NCBI RefSeq assembly: GCF_024642105.1
Contig: NZ_JAHEBT010000054.1
Coordinates: forward strand, 124,001 to 188,000
Source of the DNA: Flavobacterium sp.
GTDB taxonomy: Bacteria > Bacteroidota > Bacteroidia > Flavobacteriales > Flavobacteriaceae
Direction of reading: 5' to 3'
Length of the DNA stretch: 64,000 nucleotides
The translations under genes were made by a program, and so were the position numbers. This document shows, in pieces, positions 54,496 through 62,013 of this stretch. Within the stretch, counting starts at the first letter, position 1. Every line of letters starts with the position of its first letter. The notes below the pieces were generated by a model. The model made no database searches. It was not told where the DNA came from and saw only the letters and a list, made by a program, of their open reading frames with translations.

Positions 54496-56934
54496 TTAAA
54501 ATATAAATTCATCACTTATTCGTAGAGGGAAATTTGAGTACAAATCCACTTTTGAGTTAGTTCTAAGAGTCCTAGCCCGACCAACAGCTTGAATTAAGTC
54601 AGATTGGATTAACGACAATTGAACCATCCTTAAATCTTCATTATCAAAACAATTGAATTTGAATTTAAACCCATTATACTCAATTCTCTGAAAACTCATA
54701 GTAGTTTGAGTTGTTTTAAATTCAATTCCCAGTACCATAGAAGTTAGAAAGTATTCAATATTGTTTCTGTGAGGAGTTCCAACTACTGCTATATCTTTAC
54801 CTTTTAGAGTATCATAACCCGAACAATTTCCAAAGTACATTTCCTTTACTGTATTCTTAAATTGGTTAGAAAACGTTTTAAAGGTGATGACAGGTTTTTC
54901 TCCAACTTCATCACTGATAAGGGAACTATACCTGTTTAATGAATTTCTTGAACACGACCTTTTAGTAAATTGTATTACAGACCCCATCTGTTTTACATCT
55001 CCAATATCAATCACTTCAATTCGGTTGGGATAGAGTTTCTTGTAGATTTCAATTGGAATAGTAGCTGACATAATGATGATTTTTTTGTCTTTAGGAAGGT
55101 CTCTTTTTACCACGTAATGAATAAGGTCAGGATCTGAACCGTCTTTAAGAAAAAAAGAGCTGTTTAGAAAATCAAAAACATTGGATTGTATTGAAGTCTC
55201 TGAAACTGCTTCTACTAAAGAATCTATGTCGATTAAAAATGTAGGGGTCTTTTTGATTTCCAAAGGATTTGATTCGGATAGGGACTGAATGATTCTTGAT
55301 AAGGGTTCATTCAGTTTCTTAGAGGTCAAACTTAATTTGAATAAGTCAGAAACAAACATATTTTTAATATCAATGAGTGAACTTATTGGATCTTCGTCAA
55401 ATATGATTGTCTCCAAAGGGAAATGACCGTGTAGAACTCGTTTGTGTGTGGTTAGAACACTAAGTGGAGAAGAATAACACAATTGAACCTGTTCGATATA
55501 TTGTGAAGCTCGAAGTATATCCTCTGAAGAGTACTCATTGGAATTGCGAGAATTGATAATGTAATTAAGAATCTCCATGGATTTATGAGGTAGTCCAATG
55601 GAGTAGTAGTACTGTAATTTTAGATTAATGGAATTGTTATCAAACACTAATGGGTCAGGAGTTTTTATATATTCCATTTCCATTCGATTACCCACTTCAT
55701 TTTTTAAATCGTTGGTAGGTAATGCGATGGTTGCCAAAGTTGATGTTAATGATTGTGTTTTTCCAATTGCTGTAGGTAGAGAGAATAAATATATTTTTCC
55801 AACTTCACCTTCTTCAATTACCCTTTGATAGTTTTCTTGTAGAATTTCTTCTGCTTGAGATAGTTCAATTCGATTAATGGGTTCAATGACCTTTACAAAT
55901 CCTCTAATGTCTTTTGTAGCAGATACCAAATCATACAGGTCATCATCCTGCTCGAAAGGGGAGAATTGGTGTATTGGAATTGGGGGATAGTTTACCTTAC
56001 TTATATAAGGTATGATATTGAAATTGTTTTGGGTGTATTGGGTTGTTCCATTCTTATTATAGTAATTCATAGTATCTTTCATTAACTTTTTACCACCTTT
56101 AATATAATGTAGGTTGGTAGCCAACCCAAATAGTTCATCGTGGTAAAACCATTGACCATTTAGAAATTGATCCAATACCTTTACTTTTGTTCGTGCTACA
56201 TTAATATCAAGGAAAGTCATATCACCCCCTTTTGTAGTTGTAGGGGTTGTAGTAGAAATTGGTTGAAAACAGCTACTTCTATAGTTATTATATAGAAAAG
56301 TACGTTTTTCGCCAGAACCGGTATTATTTTGAATAAAGTTGATACTGGGGATTTTTCTTAATCTGCCTCCATCCTTGGTAATTAGTTCAATACTCAGTAG
56401 GTGGAACAACCTCTCCGTTGAAATCGGGTTGGTATTGGTGACAACTGATTGTTTACCTCCAAGGAAGAACCTAGCAGGATTTTTACATTTTTTATCCGCT
56501 TGAGGAAAAATTGATAACAACCCCTCGGTGATTAAATTATGGATTCTTACATCGGAAACAGGAGTGTCCAAGAACAGTACCACTCGAAATTTTCTTAGAG
56601 ACTCAGAATCCGATAGAGTATTATACCAAAGTTGTGGTACTATATTATAGGTATTGAAAATTTCATATACCTCTTCAATGGTTATGTCCCCATTATCAAA
56701 GTCTAAAGCGAAGATGGATTGACTGTTCCAATTTTCATTATTGACGTTCCCAGTAAATAGACTACCAGTCCAAGTGTAGGAATAAGGTTCTGCTACAAAT
56801 GTTGCCAGTTCGTTTATGGTAAGTCCTGTTACCATATTCATACGATTAGTGATTCCCCCAAATTCTTTTTTAGGTGGTTTTGACCGCTGTGTTTTCGGGT
56901 CAATGGTTAGTTGGTATTTTATTGTATTACTCAT
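54496..56934 (-). CDS. Primase-helicase-like replication protein
   Basis: This 812-residue protein uses the ATG at 56934; a 16-codon extension depends on a TTG. The N-terminal ~200 residues resemble archaeo-eukaryotic-primase folds: FALDFDNGDI with an Asp-x-Asp pair (~76), FRVVLFLDTPV, and ARFFLGGK. The C-terminal half is an SF2-type helicase. It has Walker A-like PTAIGKTQS (~387), a Walker B-like FDEDP (~512), IIIMSATIP (~622), and motif VI QAVGRARTLR (~782). This is what one expects of an initiator or primase for an autonomously replicating element. The AEP assignment rests on spacing and a few motifs; the helicase half is secure. Confidence 0.82.
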   Translation of the reverse strand: MSNTIKYQLTIDPKTQRSKPPKKEFGGITNRMNMVTGLTINELATFVAEPYSYTWTGSLFTGNVNNENWNSQSIFALDFDNGDITIEEVYEIFNTYNIVPQLWYNTLSDSESLRKFRVVLFLDTPVSDVRIHNLITEGLLSIFPQADKKCKNPARFFLGGKQSVVTNTNPISTERLFHLLSIELITKDGGRLRKIPSINFIQNNTGSGEKRTFLYNNYRSSCFQPISTTTPTTTKGGDMTFLDINVARTKVKVLDQFLNGQWFYHDELFGLATNLHYIKGGKKLMKDTMNYYNKNGTTQYTQNNFNIIPYISKVNYPPIPIHQFSPFEQDDDLYDLVSATKDIRGFVKVIEPINRIELSQAEEILQENYQRVIEEGEVGKIYLFSLPTAIGKTQSLTSTLATIALPTNDLKNEVGNRMEMEYIKTPDPLVFDNNSINLKLQYYYSIGLPHKSMEILNYIINSRNSNEYSSEDILRASQYIEQVQLCYSSPLSVLTTHKRVLHGHFPLETIIFDEDPISSLIDIKNMFVSDLFKLSLTSKKLNEPLSRIIQSLSESNPLEIKKTPTFLIDIDSLVEAVSETSIQSNVFDFLNSSFFLKDGSDPDLIHYVVKRDLPKDKKIIIMSATIPIEIYKKLYPNRIEVIDIGDVKQMGSVIQFTKRSCSRNSLNRYSSLISDEVGEKPVITFKTFSNQFKNTVKEMYFGNCSGYDTLKGKDIAVVGTPHRNNIEYFLTSMVLGIEFKTTQTTMSFQRIEYNGFKFKFNCFDNEDLRMVQLSLIQSDLIQAVGRARTLRTNSKVDLYSNFPLRISDEFIF

Positions 56935-57099
56935 GTTAAAATGGTAAATAAAATAATTGAGAAAGAGAAGTACAACTTCCAAAAAAAACCTTTTTTTTCA
57001 GAAAGGTGTCAATTGACCCATTTCTAAACAGTTTTACATTATTTATAAATAACTGAAAATCAATCAACTAAAAATTTTATAAAAAAATATTGAAAAAAA

Positions 57100-57121
57100 G
57101 TTGGTAATTTATTTTACCAAC
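57100..57121 (+). promoter_or_regulatory. Operator-like palindrome, copy 1
   Basis: GTTGGTAA-N6-TTACCAAC is an exact 8-bp inverted repeat. It lies just upstream of a -7 box TACATTTG (57136-57143) for the gene at 57172. A near-identical palindrome precedes the gene at 57970, suggesting one shared regulator. Confidence 0.65.
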
Positions 57122-57135
57122 CAAAAAATAGTATT

Positions 57136-57143
57136 TACATTTG
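57136..57143 (+). promoter_or_regulatory. Candidate -7 box
   Basis: TACATTTG matches TAnnTTTG, 28 bases before the 57172 start, with the palindrome in the -33 area. The usual -33 TTTG is not seen. Confidence 0.45.
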
Positions 57144-57171
57144 TACCGTAGAAATGAAATAAAAATACAAT

Positions 57172-57870
57172 ATGAATATAGACTTGACATATCAGAATCT
57201 TAAAAACACTACTCTTGAAGGTAGTAAGTTTATTACTGCGGTTCCATTATCTACTTTGGAAGGAGTACCTGATGATCAGGTGATAAAAATGTTGAGATCT
57301 GTTGATCAGGGTGCAATTAATATAATGACAGAGGTAAATAATAATATCGATTTAGAAAAAGAGCGACTATTAAATGAGTTTACCGAGTTTTATCACTCAG
57401 GTTCTTTTTTGAGTAAGTTAGCTAAGGAGGGCTACACTATTGAGAAAATTCAAAATCTGATTTTCGAGAAGAATTTGAGATTACAACGGCTACAACTTGT
57501 TTATGATCTTGATTTCAATAGTACAGAATCTATCAAAAAAAGCAGTGGTGTGAAATATGACATGGTAAAAATAAACTGGATAGATGATCAAGGAAAAAGA
57601 GTTAGAAAAATATCAAAGACGTATGGGAAATCAGGTAATTCGGGTTTGAAATTTTCAATCCCAAAATTTTTTGAAGATCATTTCGAAGGATACTCCAATC
57701 CAATATTAGATTACCGTATTAATAAAAGTAAGGTTGTGGCTGATTTGAAAGCAACATTAAATGGTGAAGATTGGGTAATAGAGTTTGTAGCTACTAAGAA
57801 AAGTGATTTTATAGAAAATGCGGTTCGACTCGAAATGTGGAAGATGTATAAAGAAACCTATGGATTGTAA
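57172..57870 (+). CDS. Hypothetical protein, 232 residues
   Basis: This soluble protein is not recognised. The middle is helical with coiled-coil character (EVNNNIDLEKERLLNEFTEF; IEKIQNLIFEKNLRLQRLQ). A Lys-rich beta part follows (VKINWIDDQGKRVRKISKTYG). It lies under a palindromic operator and is followed by the SEC-C protein. It might be the operator's regulator or a replication accessory factor, but nothing in the sequence proves either. Confidence 0.6.
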   Translation: MNIDLTYQNLKNTTLEGSKFITAVPLSTLEGVPDDQVIKMLRSVDQGAINIMTEVNNNIDLEKERLLNEFTEFYHSGSFLSKLAKEGYTIEKIQNLIFEKNLRLQRLQLVYDLDFNSTESIKKSSGVKYDMVKINWIDDQGKRVRKISKTYGKSGNSGLKFSIPKFFEDHFEGYSNPILDYRINKSKVVADLKATLNGEDWVIEFVATKKSDFIENAVRLEMWKMYKETYGL

Positions 57871-57913
57871 AAAACTGGGGTATAAGCACCCCCATTTTTT
57901 TACAAAAATAACG

Positions 57914-57935
57914 GTTGGTAAATATATTTACCGAC
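57914..57935 (+). promoter_or_regulatory. Operator-like palindrome, copy 2
   Basis: GTTGGTAA-N6-TTACCGAC contains the perfect 16-bp core GGTAAATATATTTACC. It matches the palindrome at 57100-57121 in all conserved arm positions but one. It lies 35 bases before the SEC-C gene. Confidence 0.65.
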
Positions 57936-57969
57936 TTTTGCAAGAATTAATTTTAAATATATATAAACA

Positions 57970-58887
57970 ATGGAAAATTTTAATTTTCAAAAAGGAAGTC
58001 CAATTATCAATAGTGATAATAAAATTAGTAGAAATGACCTCTGCTTTTGTGGTAGCGGTTTAAAACACAAAAAGTGTTGTATGGTAAAAAAAGCAGTGGA
58101 ATCTGTAAAAATGGAAGTCGAATCCCAAAAAAGAATTTCAATTCCAAAGTCATTAAAAGCGGAAATTGAAAGTGTAGAAAAATTGAAAGCGGTTTTGAAA
58201 AAATTTAATGACGACCAACAATTTATGGAGCAGTTCTTTTATCCTATTTGGAATTCACATGGTAATAGGCACATGGCGAATTTCGAGCAAGTTTGGGAGT
58301 TTACATCCAAATTGAAGGTAAAACCAACTTACGCAATTTGGACATTAGAAAACAAAGGCGAATTGGTACCACTTTTCAGATGTATGACTGTCGAGGAATA
58401 TGACCAAATGTGTAGAACCAATTTAATTGTGTCACCATCATGGACAGATCAATATAATTTGGTAACACATTTTAAAAATCATCAAATTCAAACAGGAGTT
58501 ACAGAAAAGAATTTGATAGTTATGAGTTTGTTTAATGTAGAGGATGTCCTTTCTAATTTTGAATTAGAGGGAGAACACTTTCTTAAAAGAGGAACAGTTC
58601 CCATGGCTACAGAATTGATTTTTGATTGGACTGTTCAAGATGTTGAACAAACCTATGGTCATCCAATGGAAAAACTTTACATAACTCATGAGCAGAACAA
58701 TAACGGATTTTCCGATAGTATTGATACTCTAATAAGCAATGGTCTTGAATTAGAAAATTGGTATAAAGTTGGCGAAGTTTGGTATTCATCCAACGGCACC
58801 GATAAAAAATATGATGGGTATTTCAAAATAAGCGAAATCATTTCAGAATGGGAAACTCAATTTTGTCAATTTAATGGAGTAGCATAA
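57970..58887 (+). CDS. SEC-C motif protein
   Basis: This is a 305-residue protein. The SEC-C zinc motif DLCFCGSGLKHKKCC (C25, C27, C36, C37) lies near the N-terminus, as in the tail of SecA, and usually binds zinc. A helical, Lys-rich linker follows, then ~200 residues that include WTVQDVEQTYGHPMEKLYITHE, without a recognised family. SEC-C proteins outside SecA are common on mobile elements with unknown roles. It may share regulation with the 57172 gene through the GTTGGTAA palindromes. Confidence 0.75.
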   Translation: MENFNFQKGSPIINSDNKISRNDLCFCGSGLKHKKCCMVKKAVESVKMEVESQKRISIPKSLKAEIESVEKLKAVLKKFNDDQQFMEQFFYPIWNSHGNRHMANFEQVWEFTSKLKVKPTYAIWTLENKGELVPLFRCMTVEEYDQMCRTNLIVSPSWTDQYNLVTHFKNHQIQTGVTEKNLIVMSLFNVEDVLSNFELEGEHFLKRGTVPMATELIFDWTVQDVEQTYGHPMEKLYITHEQNNNGFSDSIDTLISNGLELENWYKVGEVWYSSNGTDKKYDGYFKISEIISEWETQFCQFNGVA

Positions 58888-58928
58888 AAAAGAATGAAAT
58901 ATAAATTAGTAATTAAAATTGAGTAAGC

Positions 58929-60725
58929 ATGGTAAACAATAACCTTGTCGGCAACCTGACTAAAAAGCCTATGATTATCGCGGTGGATAATCTAGAAGAA
59001 CACCCTTATCACAGGGAAATGTATGACCCAATTCAAGAGGGGTATTTTGAGGAATCAATTAAACGAACCAACGGGAAACCTGTTCACTCACCAGTTGTTG
59101 TTCCTCCTGACAAGGAAGGGGGTTGCTTCCGACTTGTTGGTGGAGCAGGTAAAGCAGACGAAATGATCCGAAACGGAGCCAAAGAGATTGAGGTAATTTA
59201 CATTGAAATGGAAGACGAGAATCAGATTAGGAACTTGATCGTTGACCTCAATAAACAAAGAGTTAAAAAAGGTCGAGAGGAACGAAATGAGTTTATTCAT
59301 CACGGCTTGAATTATCCACCCAAGAAAGGGATTAAAAATTACAATCGTTTGGAAATGATTTCTAAAGAAACAGGCTACCCAGAGGAGCGTGTGAAGAAAC
59401 TACTTCGTTTGGAGACAGAACTTGGTGGGACAATACATGATTCGGTTGTTACTAAAGTTTTTGGTGGTGAATTGTCACTTCTTCAAGGATTGAAATTTTG
59501 TGGGCTACTAAGAAATGAAACAACTCAATCAATTACACCTGAAATTGTGGAGAAGCTAATCGATTATGGCTGTGATTTCGAGAGAGTAATCGACTTGGGA
59601 GATAAAATGGATTTGACCAACAACTCTGAATTTGAGATAGCTGTTCCGTTTCTAAAAAACGAGATCACGGTTGAGGACATTTCCGACACCATTAAACAAT
59701 TGGATAAGACCAAAGGGGTAATCAATTTGTATGAGAATGGAAAAACACCCATTAAGGAACTCAATAAGGAGTACATTTCTGAGAATTCCATCATTATCAA
59801 TGGTGATTCAGGAACGGTTGACCTAAGATCATTGGTACACAAAATGGCTCGAATGGTAGTGGGTTCATGTGAGTATGGTTATGGCACAAAACGAAAGCCA
59901 AGACCTTGGGAGATTAATCATGAGGAATTATCTAATATGTCTGCTCAAGAGTTTGCTCAGTACGTAGCAATGATTTATTTCAGGTACTTACCTTATTTGA
60001 CTAAGGATGGTTCAATTTATCTTATTGTGTATGACTACAAAGTGGAGGGTAATAAACAGTATTCTTGTTTTACAGAGCATCTCGTAATTGAGATGATGAA
60101 ATTAGGTATGTTCCTTGTTGGCAGAAAGCTGTGGGTTAAAACCAATCCACTTAGAAGACAATACTCTTATAAAGATTCAGTTGAGGGGTATGAGTTCATA
60201 TATAGATTCTCAGCTAATCCTGACGACTGTTATACGAATCCATATATGTTAATGAAAGAAGAAGCTGAAACGGTTTTTAAACTTACTGAGGGTTGTACGA
60301 ATCACTCCAACAATCCTGAGTCTAATCGTGGAGGGAAATACATTCAGTCAAATGCTAAAAAGATACTCAATACCTTGGATGAAAATTATTGTGAGCAAAT
60401 TATTAGGGGTAACACTGGAAACCCCGGGGATTATTTCAGAGCGGTAGAGGAAGTGAAGCACAGTTCAACCTCTCCAATTTATCTTACTTCTACATTAATA
60501 CTAGAAGGTTCCGCTCCTGGAGATACGATAATTGATATTTGGAATGGTGTTGGTAATTCAATGATTTCTTCACTTCTTCTCGGAAGAAAATACGTTGGGA
60601 TTGAAATCGAAGAGAACTACTATAACCAAACCATCAAAAAAGTTATCGAGACAGAAAAACTAATTAAGGAGAACGGAATAATGGAACAATTAAACGAACT
60701 CCAAGAATCAAGAAAAGCGGCATAA
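58929..60725 (+). CDS. ParB-like domain fused to a DNA-methylase-like domain with degenerate motif IV
   Basis: This is a 598-residue protein. The N-terminal ~150 residues resemble a ParB/sulfiredoxin-like fold (SPVVVPPDKEGGCFRLVGGAGKADEMI; KEIEVIYIEMEDENQIRNLIVDLNKQR) followed by a KorB/ParB-like helical region. Residues ~290-590 look like an N4/N6 DNA methyltransferase: IINGDSGTVDLRSL, then MVVGSCEYGYG (~311) where the catalytic (D/N/S)PP(Y/F) is expected, GSIYLIVYDY, and SAM-binding DIWNGVGNS (~535) with LLLGRKYVGIEIEENYY. The two prolines of motif IV are replaced by Cys-Glu, so methylation is doubtful. ParB-methylase fusions are common in phages and plasmids. Confidence 0.82.
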   Translation: MVNNNLVGNLTKKPMIIAVDNLEEHPYHREMYDPIQEGYFEESIKRTNGKPVHSPVVVPPDKEGGCFRLVGGAGKADEMIRNGAKEIEVIYIEMEDENQIRNLIVDLNKQRVKKGREERNEFIHHGLNYPPKKGIKNYNRLEMISKETGYPEERVKKLLRLETELGGTIHDSVVTKVFGGELSLLQGLKFCGLLRNETTQSITPEIVEKLIDYGCDFERVIDLGDKMDLTNNSEFEIAVPFLKNEITVEDISDTIKQLDKTKGVINLYENGKTPIKELNKEYISENSIIINGDSGTVDLRSLVHKMARMVVGSCEYGYGTKRKPRPWEINHEELSNMSAQEFAQYVAMIYFRYLPYLTKDGSIYLIVYDYKVEGNKQYSCFTEHLVIEMMKLGMFLVGRKLWVKTNPLRRQYSYKDSVEGYEFIYRFSANPDDCYTNPYMLMKEEAETVFKLTEGCTNHSNNPESNRGGKYIQSNAKKILNTLDENYCEQIIRGNTGNPGDYFRAVEEVKHSSTSPIYLTSTLILEGSAPGDTIIDIWNGVGNSMISSLLLGRKYVGIEIEENYYNQTIKKVIETEKLIKENGIMEQLNELQESRKAA

Positions 60726-60782
60726 ACAAGCGGTAAAGGGTTCATTAACCCAAATTTATTTAAAAATTAAAAATTAAAAAAA

Positions 60783-61142
60783 ATGAAGTACAATTATTTT
60801 TCGGACAAAAGTGTCCTTGAACTTAGAGAGATGTTTTCAAATGTGAATTTTTTGGAAGCCAAATTTGACAGATCCGTAATGGGAATTGACTTAGCGACGA
60901 ATCGAGTGATTTACCACGAATGGGATATGATCAATATCCTTATGGAGGAATTGGACGAGGATTGTCAGGAGTTGGACCCTGACTCAGATCAATGGTGTGA
61001 TTTTTATGATCAATGTATGGAATCGGTCTACATGATTGAATCTGAAAACGAGTGCATCCACAGTGGAGTCTCAAACCTAATAATATGCAGGGACTCAGAC
61101 CAACTTTGTAATTATTCGTTTATACGACCTAGAGTGAATTAG
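60783..61142 (+). CDS. Acidic hypothetical protein, 119 residues
   Basis: This is a strongly acidic protein (EELDEDCQELDPDSDQWCDF in the middle) with six Cys. No family is recognised. Its charge would fit a DNA-mimic or anti-restriction type of role, but no homology supports this. A dyad GGGTT-catt-AACCC (60737-60750) lies upstream. Confidence 0.55.
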   Translation: MKYNYFSDKSVLELREMFSNVNFLEAKFDRSVMGIDLATNRVIYHEWDMINILMEELDEDCQELDPDSDQWCDFYDQCMESVYMIESENECIHSGVSNLIICRDSDQLCNYSFIRPRVN

Positions 61143-61337
61143 TCACAACTATTTCGTAAGACCGACTTGTCATCTACAGCAACGTTGGTAACTACTCTGT
61201 AAAAGAGAATTTTTAACACTCCCTATACCATTTCGTTAATTGAATTTACGCACCGATTTTTTTGGTGGGTCAGGGATTTTTATTTCAATTTTTAACTAAA
61301 ACCTCGTGGGTGGTATAGGTTAACCCACAAAATTATT

Positions 61338-61586
61338 ATGGCAACAAAAACCATTACGTTCGGAATTATTACTGAAGCGGTTGTGCATCAATCATTTGAA
61401 ATTCCTAAAAACTTTTCTATTAAAAATAAATCAATTCAAGATTTATATGAAGAAGTTCGATCAAGATTCGGAGATGAAAATACATCAGATGTTTTGACAG
61501 GAGATGTTGATCCTTTTGAATTTGGAGTCGACAATTTAGGTTTTAATGGGTTTATTAAGTATACAATCCAAGTGGATGGTAAATAA
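61338..61586 (+). CDS. Hypothetical protein, 82 residues
   Basis: This is a small soluble mixed alpha/beta protein (ITFGIITEAVVHQSFEIPKN; QDLYEEVRSRFGDENTSDVL). Not recognised. It is the last gene of the element. A stem GTGGGT/ACCCAC surrounds its upstream region (61310-61329). The 195-bp gap before it holds no other gene. Confidence 0.55.
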   Translation: MATKTITFGIITEAVVHQSFEIPKNFSIKNKSIQDLYEEVRSRFGDENTSDVLTGDVDPFEFGVDNLGFNGFIKYTIQVDGK

Positions 61587-61694
61587 TTGAAATAATTCAC
61601 GAGCGTAAGTTATAAATCAATTAAAATCTTAAGAACCGTTAAAGTATTCCTTTATTATTTTATTGGACTCATGACAAAGTAGACAAAAAATAAT

Positions 61695-61716
61695 TATTTC
61701 GGGAAAAATACGGGAA
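61695..61716 (+). repeat. Right subterminal repeat, candidate integrase arm site
   Basis: This is the exact 22-bp match to 36959-36980, including CGGGAA units. It lies 54 bases inside the right att repeat. Same orientation at both ends. Confidence 0.65.
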
Positions 61717-61729
61717 TTATGAGAAAGAA

Positions 61730-61761
61730 AAAACCCTTAAAATATTGATTTTAAGGGTTTT
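61730..61761. terminator. Element-borne terminator for tRNA-Leu
   Basis: A perfect 14-bp stem AAAACCCTTAAAAT / ATTTTAAGGGTTTT (loop ATTG) is followed on the minus strand by TTTTCTTT. It lies 9 bases inside the att repeat and would end the tRNA transcript in place of the displaced original. Confidence 0.85.
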
Positions 61762-61769
61762 ATTATAAG

Positions 61770-61789
61770 TTTCAGTGCGGATAATAGGA
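61770..61789. repeat. Right attachment repeat (att)
   Basis: Identical to 36818-36837. It contains the last 14 bases of the tRNA-Leu gene and 6 bases of downstream sequence. Confidence 0.92.
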
Positions 61790-61857
61790 CTCGAACCTAC
61801 ACGCCTTGCGGCACCAGATCCTAAGTCTGGCATGTCTACCAATTTCACCATATCCGC
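61776..61857 (-). tRNA. tRNA-Leu (anticodon UAG)
   Basis: This is an 82-nt class II tRNA. The acceptor stem is GCGGATA / TATCCGC with discriminator A, and no CCA is encoded. The D arm has GGTGAAATTGGTAGACA. The anticodon stem is CCAGA / TCTGG with loop CTTAGGA (UAG). The long variable arm TGCCGCAAGGCGT is typical of Leu, and the T arm contains GGTTCGAGTCC. Its 3' end was restored by the element on integration. Confidence 0.96.
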
Positions 61858-61917
61858 GCAATTACCTCACAAGATCTTAATTAAAAGAAGTGTTCGGTGA
61901 ACTTTCGTTTGTGGGTG

Positions 61918-61947
61918 CAAATATACACATAAGTTCTAATTTACAAA
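61918..61947 (-). promoter_or_regulatory. Promoter of tRNA-Leu
   Basis: On the minus strand, TTTG (61944-61947) is followed after 18 bases by TATATTTG (61918-61925), the same spacing seen at 28786. It lies about 60 bases before the tRNA 5' end and is on the chromosomal side, so the tRNA keeps its own promoter. Confidence 0.7.
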
Positions 61948-61982
61948 GCAAATTAAACAAAAAATATTTCACTGCTTTTTTG

Positions 61983-61990
61983 TACTTTTG
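61983..61990 (+). promoter_or_regulatory. Candidate -7 box for the dipeptidase
   Basis: TACTTTTG matches TAnnTTTG, 23 bases before the dipeptidase start. No clear TTTG at -33. Confidence 0.45.
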
Positions 61991-62013
61991 ATTGTATAAT
62001 TTGAAACCCAATT

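Larger units (their letters stand above)
36818..61789. mobile_element. 25-kb integrated element in the tRNA-Leu(UAG) gene
   Basis: The element is bounded by the 20-bp repeats at 36818-36837 and 61770-61789. A tyrosine integrase is the first gene inside the left end, and the tRNA-Leu gene is intact at the right end. The interior is visibly more AT-rich than the flanks and consists mostly of unrecognised accessory genes plus a replication-like arm (primase-helicase, second recombinase, SEC-C, ParB-methylase-like). No virion, packaging, relaxase or type IV secretion genes are seen. It could be an integrative plasmid, a satellite that uses a helper, or a decayed prophage. The boundaries are firm; the class is uncertain. 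Confidence 0.9.

Noticed and set aside
56935..56982. Sixteen-residue extension of the primase-helicase
   Set aside because: Begins at TTG and encodes a hydrophobic stretch unlike the start of a cytoplasmic replication protein.
36818..61789. Complete prophage
   Set aside because: No terminase, portal, capsid, tail or lysis gene can be recognised in 25 kb; integrase and primase alone do not establish a phage.
36818..61789. Integrative conjugative element
   Set aside because: No relaxase, coupling ATPase or Tra-type genes are visible.
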